A stretch of DNA of 64,000 nt, taken from positions 83,435-147,434 of the forward strand of contig JAMKCH010049418.1 in assembly GCA_023653785.1 (NCBI GenBank), in the 5' to 3' direction. The position numbers were made by a program, and so were the translations under genes. The notes under the pieces were generated by a model. The model did no database searches and had not been told where the DNA came from. It saw only the letters and a program-made list of their open reading frames with translations. The stretch comes from Ophioderma brevispina (lineage: Eukaryota; Echinodermata; Ophiuroidea; Amphilepidida; Ophiodermatidae). Shown piece by piece: positions 35,701 to 47,944 of this stretch (position 1 is its first letter; every line of letters starts with the position of its first letter).

Positions 35701-36270
35701 AACCAAGGGTCTTTGTTTAAAACAATAATACCTGACTTTATGAGTCCGAACAACTCATGTTTTCTTGTCCAATGTGAAATCATGGCTAAATCAAAGCATA
35801 GTGAAGTTTTTATTTCAATTAGGTTCAGTATATGAATATTTTAAACAACATTGATATTACGCTGATCGATAGATCACTCTAGCATCTAAAAAGAGGGAGC
35901 TGCCATGAACTTTCACGATAAAATCACTCATTACAAGAGAATTAAACCGTTTAATTACGCGTTTTCGCCTTATTCATTTGCATGCTGTATTAGGACATGG
36001 GTGCAATACCAACATTCCCAAATCTCAAATTTGAGAAATACGGCGCTTGTCTGGCGAATAAAAAAAGAATCTTTCTCAAAGACTAATTGTTTCCGGGGTT
36101 TGTTTTCTACTTTAGGTTGTTTCCCAGTTTGTAAAAGCCGGTAACCATAAGCACATTCTAAGAAAATTCCAAACATTTCGTAATTTACACCATATTTGTT
36201 TTTCGACGTTTTATTTCATTTTGAGCTTAGTCATGTACATTTTATTCATTTATTTATAATTTCTTATAGG
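32722..36270 (+). repeat. Middle unit copy, right part (D)
   Basis: Resumes with gaaatagaagaaatcagaag exactly where 21958 stopped. It is then colinear with copy A (6330-10110, without the 8385-9143 insertion) and copy E (41407-43560), and it extends past the end of E to ataatttcttata as in A. It carries a private MITE-like insertion at 33672-33999 and about 0.2 kb extra near 35820-36020. Confidence 0.85.
33672..33999. mobile_element. ~0.33 kb MITE-like insertion in copy D
   Basis: Copy E reads aacagacttttaactacgg where D has acagacctttaaaggtgcc, then 0.3 kb, then ggcacctgaactgcgg. The ends aggtgcc and ggcacct are inverted. The interior is related to 3926-4207, so the same family entered two different places in two unit copies. 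Confidence 0.65.
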
Positions 36271-36622
36271 CGTGTGTATTCATATTTTTATAGCGTGTGT
36301 ATGTGCATATGTAGATGTGTTTGTGCATAATAAAAGGTGGTGTATAGAAAGTTCTACGTGGTGTACAAGTGTATGTGTGTATGTTTATGTATGCATTATT
36401 TTTTCACTTATTTCATTTATGCATTTATTTTAATTTATACATGGCTAGTAGAGCCTACTTCATGGAAGGAGTTACTAATGTTGGCTCAACGGAAATCAGA
36501 TAACGGTTCTAGATACGGATCACATTCGTGAATGAGCTTTGGGCTATTTTTCAAATAACACAGAAATAGAATTCTACGTTTATTTCATATAGAGCGGTAG
36601 CAAGGACTTGGGTCAAACATCA
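36271..36622. other. GT-rich spacer between unit copies
   Basis: Contains a purine-pyrimidine alternating tgtgtatgtgcatatg-type stretch (36280-36400) and no gene. It lies between the end of copy D and the foldback element. Confidence 0.5.
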
Positions 36623-37523
36623 TCGTTCATGTCCCACTACATCTCAGCTTTAACACCTTTAGTAGTTAGTATGGACCCTCTACATCAATGCAAGATAGTT
36701 AGTGGTGTCAAATTGTGGTGTCACTCTTTCAATAGGGGCCAATTTAAGTTTACACAGGGGTCAAACTTTTAAATTACTCAATCGTGTTGAAATGTATGCC
36801 ATATTGTCCGTCTAGTCATAAGGATTACAAAAATGTATAGTTTATACCATCTATGACCATTGGTTCTAGAGTTATTGGGTAAAAAATGGCTAAAAGTGCA
36901 AAAAGGTCAATTTCCATTTGTACAGGGGTCAAAATCAGAAGTTGCTCCAATTTTTGTTAAAAAATTAAACATATTGTTCATCTAGCTTAATGTGTCAAAA
37001 TAAGGAATAGTTTGTAGCATCTGCAATGCATAGTCATCATGCTATGTGACAAATAGTCATGGGGCAACATAATCCAATTGGCATTGACCTTTTTTGACCT
37101 TTATCTCGGTAAGTAAATATTTAACATAATCAAAACTATACTTTTTGGGAGTCCTCATACCTCAGGCAATAATTTGCAAGCATTTAAAATATAATCAGAG
37201 TAACTTGCGATGTTGACCCCTGTACAAATTGAGTTTGACCTTTTTTGCACTTTTAGCCATTTTTACCCAGTAACTCTAAAATCAATGGTCATAGATGGTA
37301 CAAACTATACATTTTTGGAGTCCTTGTGACTAGATGGATAATATGACATACATTTCAACATGATTGGAGTAATTTAAAAGTTTGACCCCTGTGCAAACTT
37401 AAATTGGCCCCTATTGAAAAAGTGACACCACAATTTGACACCACCGACTACCTTGCATTGATGTAGAGGGTCCATACTAACTACTAAAGGTGTCAAACCT
37501 TAGATGTAGTCGGGCATGAACGA
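36623..37523. mobile_element. 0.9 kb foldback element
   Basis: The left half is the reverse complement of the right half for at least 330 bp. Left tcgttcatg, cctttagtagttagtatgga, ggggccaatttaagtttaca and aatggctaaaagtgcaaaaa are answered on the right by tttttgcacttttagccatt, tgcaaacttaaattggcccc, tccatactaactactaaagg and catgaacga. A few hundred less similar bases around 36950-37190 form the loop. No coding frame. No target duplication could be fixed because no empty copy is present. Confidence 0.85.
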
Positions 37524-37929
37524 ACTCCCTAAATAAGGACCCTATGATATTTTGCTCTAATAATAGAAATCACTTTGTATACGGGCATGATTTTTATCAT
37601 TTGGCGGGCTATTACGTCTTTGTCATCAATATTTTGGGCCCTCACGCAGGAACGTCTGCCAGAGATAATAAATAAAGATTTGTTTACAATTGTTTATAGG
37701 AATGATCGGAATTTCCAGACATAATAGTAGTTTTACAAGCTACGGTGGGGCAATTATTTTGTCTATGACGTTTAAATACGGGTAAGAGTCCTTGGCATTT
37801 GTTGTAAATTTACGTGAATTCTTGTAATTTTCCATTCATTTATCAGGATTTCGTATTGACTACCATATACATACCACTATGATCAGTCAATACGTGGATC
37901 CTTTGGAGAACAACACAATATTCATAAAC
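37524..37929. other. Spacer without recognised feature
   Basis: AT-rich, no open frame of note, and no similarity to the upstream flank of copy A until about 37930. Confidence 0.5.
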
Positions 37930-38729
37930 AGCTAAGGTCATTGTTCATTCTTTTACATTAAGAGAGTACGGATATTTAAAAAATCAGAGGACAAAAAAAT
38001 TAAACCAGTCATCTGTCTTAAGAACGTTCTACCCTTTATTCTTTCGCATTCTTTACTCTTATTTGTGGAGCTTATTTACTTGATTGGAATACGCGATTAT
38101 AGTGCCATGCTTTAACCGTGATGGTTTCCGCTGTTCAATTAACTTTACTGTCCACTTAAAGTGACGCATTGACCACGCTGACCAAAAGAAATTCCCCAAG
38201 AATAAGATGTATGGGTTTATTAACCCAACCATTAGTATGGCTCGTTGAGCGACAGCTTGATTTATTGTACACTTCAGTTTGCTTGTGAAGCAGCAAAGTA
38301 GAAAAATAGGCAAGAGCCCGTGACTGGATTCATTTTAGGTAAATCAGGCCTGGGGTTTTAGAAAATAAATCGGTCGTTATTATCGCACTTGTCTTGCCTA
38401 CAATGGTTTGGATTGCCAGAAGTAATGTGGTTTTAAGTGTTATCAAAACACAAATCGACCAAGAACTAAAGTACGATTAACTTAAGGCTACCAAAGAATT
38501 CACAGCGAAGCTCTTAAATTGACTGCAATAATTTAGGTAGTGGGTTTTGAAAAGGTACCTCTTCAACATCATGTTGTCAGTAGTAATAGTTTTTCCCAGA
38601 TGAACAAAGCTTTGGTCATTGTTTGGTGGATGTTAATTAATATATTTAGCAAAACGAACCTTACATGCTTTTTTACGTCAAGGCTAATCTAGGCATAACA
38701 GCAGTTATCTACCTAGTAACGCTTGACGG

Positions 38730-38890
38730 AATGGCGCCAATATAGCGATTAACCTCCATTTTGAAGATCTGCAAGTCCTGGTTTGATGCTACATTGGCAG
38801 GAGGGCGTTCCATAAGCCTGAAGCGAAGGGGAGAGAGAAATGATCTTCTGTGGGAGGCCAAGTTGGACATTGGGATTTTCACAGCATATA
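38730..38890 (-). pseudogene. LINE-like RT C-terminal fragment (copy E)
   Basis: Minus-strand counterpart of 15845-16025, reading W-N-A-L/P-P, V-A-S-N-Q-D-L-Q, I-F-K-M-E-V-N in shifted frames. It has the W-N-x-L-P ... F-K pattern of non-LTR ORF2 C-termini. No RT core was found upstream in this unit. Confidence 0.35.
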
Positions 38891-40426
38891 TAAACTAAAG
38901 GTATTCATTTTCATCAGTCCTGTCGGATTTTTTTTTTTAACAGGTAAAGAAGCATATTTTATGGCAAAAATGTTAAGAAAGAGGAGGAAACTATATAACC
39001 TAGAACAACTAAAGTGCCTTCGTCCGTGAAGTAAGCTGTACGTTCCATTTTTTCATGGGCCTGTATAATCGCTCTTACAGTCGTTATGTTCTCGGTATTC
39101 AACATGTCAAATAAACTTTACATCGTATCTAGTTAAGGCCCGGTTTAATTACTCTTGTACACAAACGTATCTATAATGTATGACGAAGTAACAATCCCGC
39201 TACACAAAATTGATGTACAATATATTAATAAACCGGGAATAAGATGAGACATTGATTCAGGTCTGCTGGAGACCTTGTACTTTACGGTCGTCAGAAACAC
39301 AAAAAAAATGGGTCCAGATTTCACCGGTTTAAAACCATGGCTTTAAGAGTCACAAGAGAGGTATCTGAGATACGAAGTTATATTTAAGAACTCACCATAC
39401 GTTAAAAGGGGGGGGTAGATTGGGTATTCACAATTTTTTATGTGTGTTCTCTTCAAGTTGTCCTTTTCTTTTCACTTGAGACAGTGATTTTCTTTCAGTT
39501 TGTTGTATAGGAAGCTTTTGGGGTGTAAGATGGCGCGACAAAGTTTGATCCAATCTACTTTTGAACGTCCTTAGAAATTCCCAGGGAGAAAAATGATCAA
39601 GGCTGTGGCAAGATATGACTGTCGTTGTTGTTTTGTATGTTTAATCCTTAACCTTTGATAAAAAAACGCTCGTGAATCTTTGATCAACTCAAACTGCTGT
39701 ATCCTTTTTACTCAAAATTTCACTGCAGAATGCACAAACGAGATGTGTTAAAGGAGAGTTGAAAGAGAGTGAGTGTAGGGGAAGAGGAAGAAGAGATGAA
39801 GAGAAAGGACGGTAGATTGATGATCAGGACACAAATGAACGCTCTGTTAGTTTTCTGTCAACAGAGCTCTAAGATATTGACGTGATTTATAACATCCAGA
39901 ATTAGATAAGATGATTCATGATCTGACGTATTTTAATACAGAAGTCTGTTGTATCCTGTACTGTATCCTTGGACATCGAGGATACAGCAGCTGTGTGCGG
40001 GCCCTTGTTCCAAAATGGCTCATTGCTCTCTTAATATAACCCATAAAACGTTATTACTTTTTTTTAACTTTTAGCGAATAAAGTAGAAATACGATTAAAT
40101 TTATACTTTCCACTTAACTTGGGAAAGAAACACACAACATGTTCTCGCCTTTAGACCATGTGTGTGCATGTTTTTTGTGTTTTTTTTTTTTTTTTTTTGT
40201 GTATGGTAGTGCGCTCGTGTGTGGAGATGCGTGTTAGTGATGTGCTTTTAATGATCCGTTTTACAGATGTGCCATCTTTTTAACACACCCCAGCTTAGCT
40301 ATGGGCGCAGACCTGATAAACAGAATTGGTGAGAAGAAAAAGAGTAAAAAAGAGAGGAATAGAGAGGGGCAAGAAGTAGGAAGGAGTGGTGAATGGAAGA
40401 AATGGAGAGGAACGCCTACGTTTTAA

Positions 40427-40802
40427 TCATCGCTCGACTATAACTCTCCGTCTAATCACGTCTGATAAACCCGTACTTTGACAAATAAAAAACCAACACC
40501 TCATGGCTATGTTTTTCAATCCACGCACCGCACCTGTAGCTAAGATTGAATGTCTAGCATTTTCACCACATTTTAGCCGACCATGTTGTATGGTGATTGC
40601 AATCAGAAGCATGCCGATGGCACGGGTATTAATGGGGCCATTATCAAGGCATGATAGATCTGCAAATTTCTTGGCAGACAAAACCTCTGAAATGCTTTTG
40701 ACTTCAATACTATCTTCTTCTTTAACATGTATTCTAAGAATGCTAAATCGTCTAAATCATTTCGACCTTTCCTGTTCTGATTTATCGTCTGTTAGAAATT
40801 AA
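40427..40802 (-). other. Unidentified minus-strand frame shared by unit copies
   Basis: An 84-codon open frame (40681-40427) includes K-K-F-A-D-L-S-C-L-D-N-G-P-I-N-T-R-A-I-G-M, and upstream codons extend it to about 40770 without a stop. The same DNA in copies A (about 5440-5690) and C (about 20840-21070) is well conserved, but the frame is broken there by indels. I do not recognise the peptide. It may be a decayed exon or chance, because the DNA is conserved overall and not just at coding positions. Confidence 0.25.
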
Positions 40803-41094
40803 CTGACATTTGTGAGAGTTGTTCTTATGCCTACGGTGTATGATGCTTTAGCCGCAAAGGCAATAGATGATTTACGGCACTCAAGATATCAATTATCGTA
40901 TTATCCAGTACACTTGTTTAATTGGAATGGCATCAGTTGATGACCTAACTCTGATTTTAGGAAGAAGATGAAATACCGCGCGATTTCAATGTAGAGGAAA
41001 TATTATGGTAAAAATGCGGAAAAAGAGAAGGATCCACTTTTATGACAATAGTAGGGAGGAAAAGTATTTAAACCGGATGAACAAAAGTTGGTTC

Positions 41095-41325
41095 CTCCAA
41101 AACATTGTTGAGTAAAAACGGTCACAACCCTATATGTTGAGTAAGTGAGTAAAACCAAAGCAAGCCGACTAAGGTTTACCCAACAATGACTAGGTTTACC
41201 CAACAATGACTAAGGTTTACCCAACAATGACTAAGGTTTACCCAACAATGACTAAGGTTTACTCAACTTTGACTAAGATTTACTAAACAGTAAGGGTGTG
41301 TCCTTTTTACTCAACATTGTATATA
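41095..41325. repeat. Palindromic minisatellite block (copy E)
   Basis: About five tandem copies of acccaacaatgactaaggtt (41175-41260) lie inside an inverted frame. The left cattgttgagtaaaaacggt is mirrored on the right by a tttactcaacattg end. Copies A and C have fewer and less regular units. Confidence 0.7.
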
Positions 41326-43597
41326 TTCACAGGTTGCTGCTGCTTTTTTTTTTTAACGCCACTACATAAAAACATTCTTTGGGTAGCGATGAATATGTCA
41401 ATGTACTAGAAATAGAAAGAAGTCATGATATCCCCAACACAAACACAACACCAAATAAAAAAATCTATTAATCTTCCTGCTATTTTTCAATCGTTGTCAC
41501 TTGGCCACTGTCACATTTAGTGTGATACTTGATCATTAATTAAGTTCAGCAGTTCGAGGCATACAAGACAAGTTTGGTTGATGCATGCTTTTACACCACT
41601 ATTATAATATAAACCGCTTTTTTGGGCAGCGATGTCTAAAATTATTTAACAACATCGTTGCAGTATCTAACGCATTACAGTAAAATGAAATACTGACACC
41701 CCTCCCAAACCATTACACACAAACTCAAAAAAAACCACAAAAGACGAGACAATCTTCCTGCTATTTTAGACTCGTGTACTAACATTGTTCTCATTCGTTC
41801 GATATTGATCATTAACTTTAGTTCAGCGACATTCAGACAGTAAATTTAAGACTTCAGCAAAGCTTGCTCCCAGCTTCAAGCCGCAAAATACGAACAATCA
41901 CGTTTTCCTTTTAATTCCGCTCTGTTTTAACTTGGCCCAGAAATGTCGTGTCTTTCCGTTACTCGTTTAGTTCATTAGTGCATTGAACCAAGATGCATTC
42001 CCGAGTGCCATTTTTACTCCTTTTAAAGATTTGATTGGTTAGTTGCGTATACTTCTTAAAATAATTAAATGGACTCTAAATTGTACCTTGTCTACCCCAA
42101 AGTGACTTGCTAATTCGATAGGGGTTCTATACCTAGATAACTGCCTCAGTGTGTGACAGTCAACGTCTGTAAGAATTCCTCTGTCGCATTCTGAGATCAA
42201 ACCATTATGGCTTTGTTCGGGTGGCCCATTGCATTTACAGTGAGTGGTAAGAGGGTGATTTAAAGCAATCCATAAGACATATGATTTGGAAATTAAACTT
42301 GAAGAAGTTCACGTGATCATACTGAGCCATCACCAGAAAACAGACTTTTAACTACGGAAAAAGTTAGTACGTAAGGAATTTTTGACAGGGTCTTCAAAGA
42401 TCTTGTGATTCTTAGAAATCCTTTTACGTTTTGGACAAACGGATTGGACAAAACTGCTGTTTTTAGATTTTTTTCCTAACCTAAACTATGTATGTTTGGA
42501 GGCTTTAACACGCATTCGCCATACAAATTTCGAATAGACTAATGAGAACCGATACAATATTTGTCTTTTTTAACAATTTGGTTTCCAAATTTTGCACTTT
42601 ATCGATCAAGTCAATTTTATGCAGACAGGCTACTAATTTTCAACAGCCAACCCTTGCGTAATCAGCTTGGTCGGAAATGGGTTTTACCAAGTGTGGCTGT
42701 CCTTTGCTGAACCATTTTCCGCTCTAGTCTTAAGTGCCATCAAGCAATTAAATTACACCGTGCATTTGCTGCAACATATTGCTTTATTGCTACAAACCGA
42801 CCATGTTTTTATCTGTATCCGTCCTGCACGTCCTCAACGGGCGATTTTTCCTTTCCTCTTTCTTCCCCTGATGGACAGAGATTTGAAATAGTCTCGAGAT
42901 GAAATTGTTATCATTATTACAAAATAAAATTTGTCACTGTTGGAGAACTTCGGATATTTCGTCATCTCAATTTAGGAATAAGTAATTTGATCATATTTTG
43001 TTCATTGTGGAGATAAATCTATGACCTACTCGAGGGATTTCAAAAAGCACGATTTTAATATCAATTGGATACGTTAATCTTTAAAGCACCTTTTGGGTGT
43101 GATTATTCCTCACCAAAAAAAAACACAGAAATGCCCCCCAAATACATTAAGACACCACTTACCATGCTTATCATGCCTCGTGCTTGTGAGATTTAGGGGC
43201 ATAAGAAACTGGTTTATTCAAATAAACTAGAACAACAAATAAGATATTGCCGAGTAACTCTTCTATGTTTAACCCACAGCAACTTTAGACCGTTCTTATC
43301 CGCAATTATATCAAAGCAATGTGTATTAAATTGACAAATGGCGCATATGAAGCCAGACCTATGTAATAATAAATTGACGCAAATAAAGAAAAAATATTTT
43401 AACTTGAGCTCCCGATATTAACACTTTAAAAGTGAGGAGAGATTCTCCTGCACTTCGATTCGACACATGCATATTCAGTATGGGAAAAGTAGCCTATATT
43501 CGTTTTCCCCGAAGTTTTACCTAATTTATTTAATAGGTATGGCAAATTTAGGAAAGGTTTTCCTTATGGGTAAACAGAATGATTTGATAATAAAATG

Positions 43598-43669
43598 ACT
43601 CCGGCGAGTGGCGCCATTTTATTCAGCAGACGGAAATGGCGAAGAACACAAGAAAACACACGCCGGAGT
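43598..43669. repeat. Short inverted repeat (hairpin)
   Basis: actccggcg at 43598-43606 pairs with cgccggagt at 43661-43669, and gcgccatttt at 43611 pairs with aaatggcg at 43634. It begins about 40 bases after copy E stops matching the other units. No poly-T or other terminator context. Confidence 0.6.
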
Positions 43670-45754
43670 TGATTCCCACAGCATGCACCCTATTGACCGG
43701 TCTGTGACCTTTGTGATTTAACATCAATGAGTACGAGTCTATGATATATAATAGACACATTTGTTGATTAATGTTAAAGCAAACTCTAAGTTAGCCTACA
43801 AATTACCTGGATGTCTTTAGCATCTTATTAATGTCCCTATCTGTTGTTGGGTATGTTATTTTTATGTGTAAAATATATCTATATTCTTCTAATGGTCCAG
43901 ACTATAATTTTGTGAAAAAGTTTAAGGGGAGGGACATTGTGATAAATATGCACAGATGTGATTCTTCGTGGATGTGTCAGACACCTAACGCCCTCACGGA
44001 AGAACGAAATGTTTCATGGCCCTATACATATTTCTGAACGAACAATCGGGAGAGAGACTAGGTATATTTGTCTTCAGAATTCGAAACTTTCCCAACAGCT
44101 ATGTACCAAAGGGACATACCACATTCTCTTGTATACTACCTTAAGATTAATAAAAATAACTGTACACTGCTTAGTTCGACTCTGAAGGTCAAACTCCCGT
44201 AATCATGGTGATGACGTTTCAAACTTTTCTATTCTGCCTGTAGTTCGGCCCAGTCAGTCCTGTATCTTGGATTTACCTTGGGTGCCACACTTCCATTAAT
44301 AGCGATGAGAAGTATGGCTGAGTTTGGGGGTGTTGTACAGAGAAGTGAATCCGAGCGATCAAAATAATGATTTTCCTGCCATAAAGTAGAGACTCAGAAG
44401 TAGTAGACTTTGTAGAGAAACGCAGTTCACATAATTCCCTACGCCAAGTAAAAGTAATCGTCAATCGTCCCATCATTGTTGATTCCAGGTGTAATTAAAA
44501 TAATTACAGCTCCATTGATATTATGATCCGTTCTCAGTAAATGTCAAATCAAACTGACGTTTGAATTCTCTTGCAAGCATTGTGATCTCGCGATCCTCCA
44601 ATCAGATTGCGAGCATACTTCGAATTCAAACCAAGCCCGTTCGAGACTGGACAATTTTGTTTAGCTACAAATTTTGCCTGTTCCCGTTATTCTGACAAGA
44701 GCTGGCTCTTACCAAGAGGTGGCCCTATACCATTGCCATTCCCAATCAGACAGGGCCGGCCGAGAGTGTTACGACAAATCCCAAGTCTACCTATTAGAGT
44801 TAAAATAGCCGTAGGATCCAATTTAAACGGGATATTTATATTAATTCTGACTATAATTAACATACTAGTAACATATCACGACTGGGGCATGGGCTTTGCA
44901 ACCATTAATAACCCAATTTAATTTTTAATTGATTTAGCTAATAAAGAAAGCCATTTAATATCAACTATCCGTCGGCTTCAATGCACAACGCTAATGTGTA
45001 TGGAATGCCGATTGTACAAAAAATTGAACTTTTGTATAGATCAAAATGATACAAACAATATACAAACAAAACATAAGCTAGGACTTATGAAATTTAGATG
45101 CAAGCAAAAATATCGAGTAAAAACATTGAAATACATTGAGATTACAAAAGTTCCGAACTTTGTTAATCAAGTGTGCTGGGGGTGTAGTGATCTCAGCAAA
45201 GATACGTTTGATTACTGGACAATGTGTTAATGGTAATAACTCAATTTTCAAAAAATGTCTCCCTTGTATCATTTTGATATATATACAAACAATAGTTATT
45301 TTTTTATAAAGGGCGCTCCATACATTTAACCACAAAAAGCTAATAACGGACGTTTCCCTTTTGCGTATGAATTCACCTGAAAACTCCCACATACAAACGG
45401 AGTGATATGCAATCAAATTATATACAAACACAATATAATGCAACAAAGTAAATGCAAACACAATATACGAGCGTAATACAAACAATATGTAAACATACCA
45501 TGCAACGTAGCCAGATATAAAACTATATGAGTAACTTGTAGGCGACTTCCGGTGTTTCTAGGTGAAATTTTGGAAAGGATGAGAACTTCAGTAGTCACCA
45601 CTATATCTCAAGGATCTATACTTTTTTTTAAATCGGAAGCAAAACTTATTGTCATAGACGAAGCAGGGCACACCATTGCAGCGGTATTTTATGCACTACA
45701 CTCTCACGATTCTATCCCACAATTTTGACAAATGATTCTTTCCATTTTTTCCCT
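43670..45754. other. Region without recognised gene
   Basis: The longest plus frame, 44607-44921 (104 codons), has a basic N-terminal half with P-L-P-F-P-I-R-Q-G-R-P-R and a hydrophobic C-terminal segment, and no known motif. A 135-codon minus frame (45078-45485) is hydrophobic and overlaps repeated caaacacaatat motifs. I support neither as a gene. Confidence 0.35.
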
Positions 45755-46060
45755 AACTTTTGGTTGGTTGGTTGGTTGTTCTCTCACAACCAACGGATTT
45801 ATCTTTCGGGACATTGGGGTCAAGGTCCTTCCACAAGTGTCATCTCCTGATTTTAATCCTCCTTGACTTGAATCGAGACAATAGCCTCGTCTCTAAAGAT
45901 CACGGTTTATTTCGTATATGTTTACGTGCAAACTAGGTTGGGGAGAGGTAAAGTACCTTGCCCAAGACATAATACATTCGCTCCAACGGAGTTCGAATCT
46001 CTGATATTCTAATTATGAGTCGATCGTTACTGTAACCCGTGTCACCCACTCTGTAAAATA
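45755..46060 (-). mobile_element. tRNA-type SINE, minus strand
   Basis: On the minus strand, a box-A-like ggttacagtaacg (about 46040-46028) is followed by a box-B-like gattcgaactcc (46001-45990). The conserved body tcttgggcaaggtactttac follows, and the element ends in an AACC tandem tail (TTGG repeats at 45761-45780 on the plus strand). The body matches the SINE at 51151. Pol III promoter boxes imply internal transcription when intact; here box B is one or two bases off consensus. Confidence 0.65.
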
Positions 46061-47944
46061 GAATTTGGATCACATATGTTTGCTTCACATATTAAATGTA
46101 TGTTTGTTCATATATTGTTTAAATATACTTTGTTTGCATCATATTACAAGGAAAGTTCAATATTTGTACAATTAAGTGGCGTTCCATACGTACTTATATA
46201 TTTGTATAATAAAACATCAAAGGTAACTCTATCTCAATACTGTAAGTACTGAATCCAAACCGTAATAAATTTATAGATTTATGTACGCAGTCATGTGTGT
46301 GTGTTGAATTGCCGCACAATGATGCTCGACGAGCAAGGGGGTTTAGGTCGTAGTCGTAACTTTAATGAAAATAAAATACGAAGAGGAAATTAGTTTTACG
46401 CATGTCTAAGTATGAATACTGAAACTCTTAAAATATGAACTAAGGCGTGAAGCAAAATAGGAAAGATAATTTGTAGAGTTTAAGATAATCATGATTAGTG
46501 ATATTGGTATAATGCAAGTTCGTCCTTGGAATGATTAATTCCAGGATTGTATAGGACTCATATATTCGGTTCAGTTATCAGCATGGTGTTGGTGGTGGTC
46601 GTCGTTTATATTAAGAGGTACAAGAACTGACATTTACTACACTTTAACGGCGATAGATATAGGTTAATTATCAAACAGAGCAAGCGAACAATTCGACAGA
46701 TTCAATATAATGACGATTTAAAACGGAGCAAAATGTGGACCCAAATCAAGGCCAAACGGCCATCCAATGGCCTATTACTGAAATGCAACGGCGTTGGAAC
46801 GAGTCGTACTCGCGTGAGTTAGTTGTGAATATCATATTGAATTGAACATGCATCTTACAAATACGTAGATGTTTCCTATTATTGTGACACCTAGTCCTAG
46901 CTGTCGCAACATGTTTAATCAAGCATGATTTGCCATGGGGACGATGACGAAGCAGGCAATTTCAAAAAATAGTTTTTGGGTTTCTTTCTTTTTTGTTACG
47001 TCTAAGTTCTCTGTAGGTATTCTGCATCCGATCAAGTGCAAATGGGAGGAAATTCGTATCCTCAAAAAATCTCCTCCGTCCCTTTGTGTTTAATTTTGAC
47101 ATTGTTCTGAACATCAAGCATGTAAATCCTTTAGAATATAAAAACATCAACCTGTTTTTCTTAATGTGAAAACTTTTTATCGGGTCGCGTAGCGACAGTA
47201 TATTACTTTTACTCGGGCCATTTTGGGCCGTTTTTTTTGTTCGCGGATCTCCGTAAAGGTCGTTCAATTTCGGCCGTGAAAATTGGTACGTGCAAATTAC
47301 TGTCATGATGGTGTTTGACCCCCTAGAAATTGTCGGTGTAATTCTTAGCTTTTAAAGTTTTTTAGGTAAAAAACGGTGTTTTTTTGTAAAATTTGTTTTT
47401 TTTATTTAAATGGAAAGTTTGGTTTTGTTTACCTGGATTTGAAGTAGGTACGAGATCAGCTCTCACTGCTTTAAAGATGATTGAAATTGCGCTTTCTAGG
47501 AGAGCGGGGATTTTGTTTAAAAAACGCGTATATGTGTAGTGCAATAAATATTGCGCCAAAAAAAGAAATCAGTGACGGTTGTTTTCCCCGATTCACTCAG
47601 GCGATTTGGAAAACGGAGGGTAGTGGAAAGTTTACAACGTGCATAATAGGGGTAGTCGAGGTTACTCTTACTGGACACTCCATAGCACCCGGGATATGCG
47701 TGCAATATAAATATCGGGGGGTACAGGGAAGAGCTTTTTGACGAAATTAACCAATGATATAATTGTTGCAGCGCCCGTAACACTAAGCGAACAACGTTTA
47801 CACAGCTACATTAGCGCTGGAAATGTTTTACCTACCTCAATGGGCTATGTGGCTCTGTCCCTATATCCATTGATTTATTAAAAAGGATCTGTTGGTATGG
47901 GTTCGAAATTTATTGTTTGGGTGTCACAGAGATTTTTTTCGAAT
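46061..47944. other. Region without recognised gene
   Basis: Short frames only. Around 47362-47783 both strands are open for 65-88 codons with overlapping frames (47481-47741 plus, 47517-47783 minus), neither recognised. A ggcgttccatacgta motif at 46180 echoes ggcgctccatacatt at 45312. Confidence 0.4.

Larger units (their letters stand above)
37930..43560 (+). repeat. Large repeated unit, copy E
   Basis: The cleanest copy, without the insertions that interrupt A, C and D, so it serves as the empty-site reference. Similarity to A begins around attcttttacattaagagag (37949) and ends at atggcaaatttaggaaaggt (43559), about 0.9 kb earlier in the unit than A and D. It is therefore truncated on the right. 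Confidence 0.85.
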
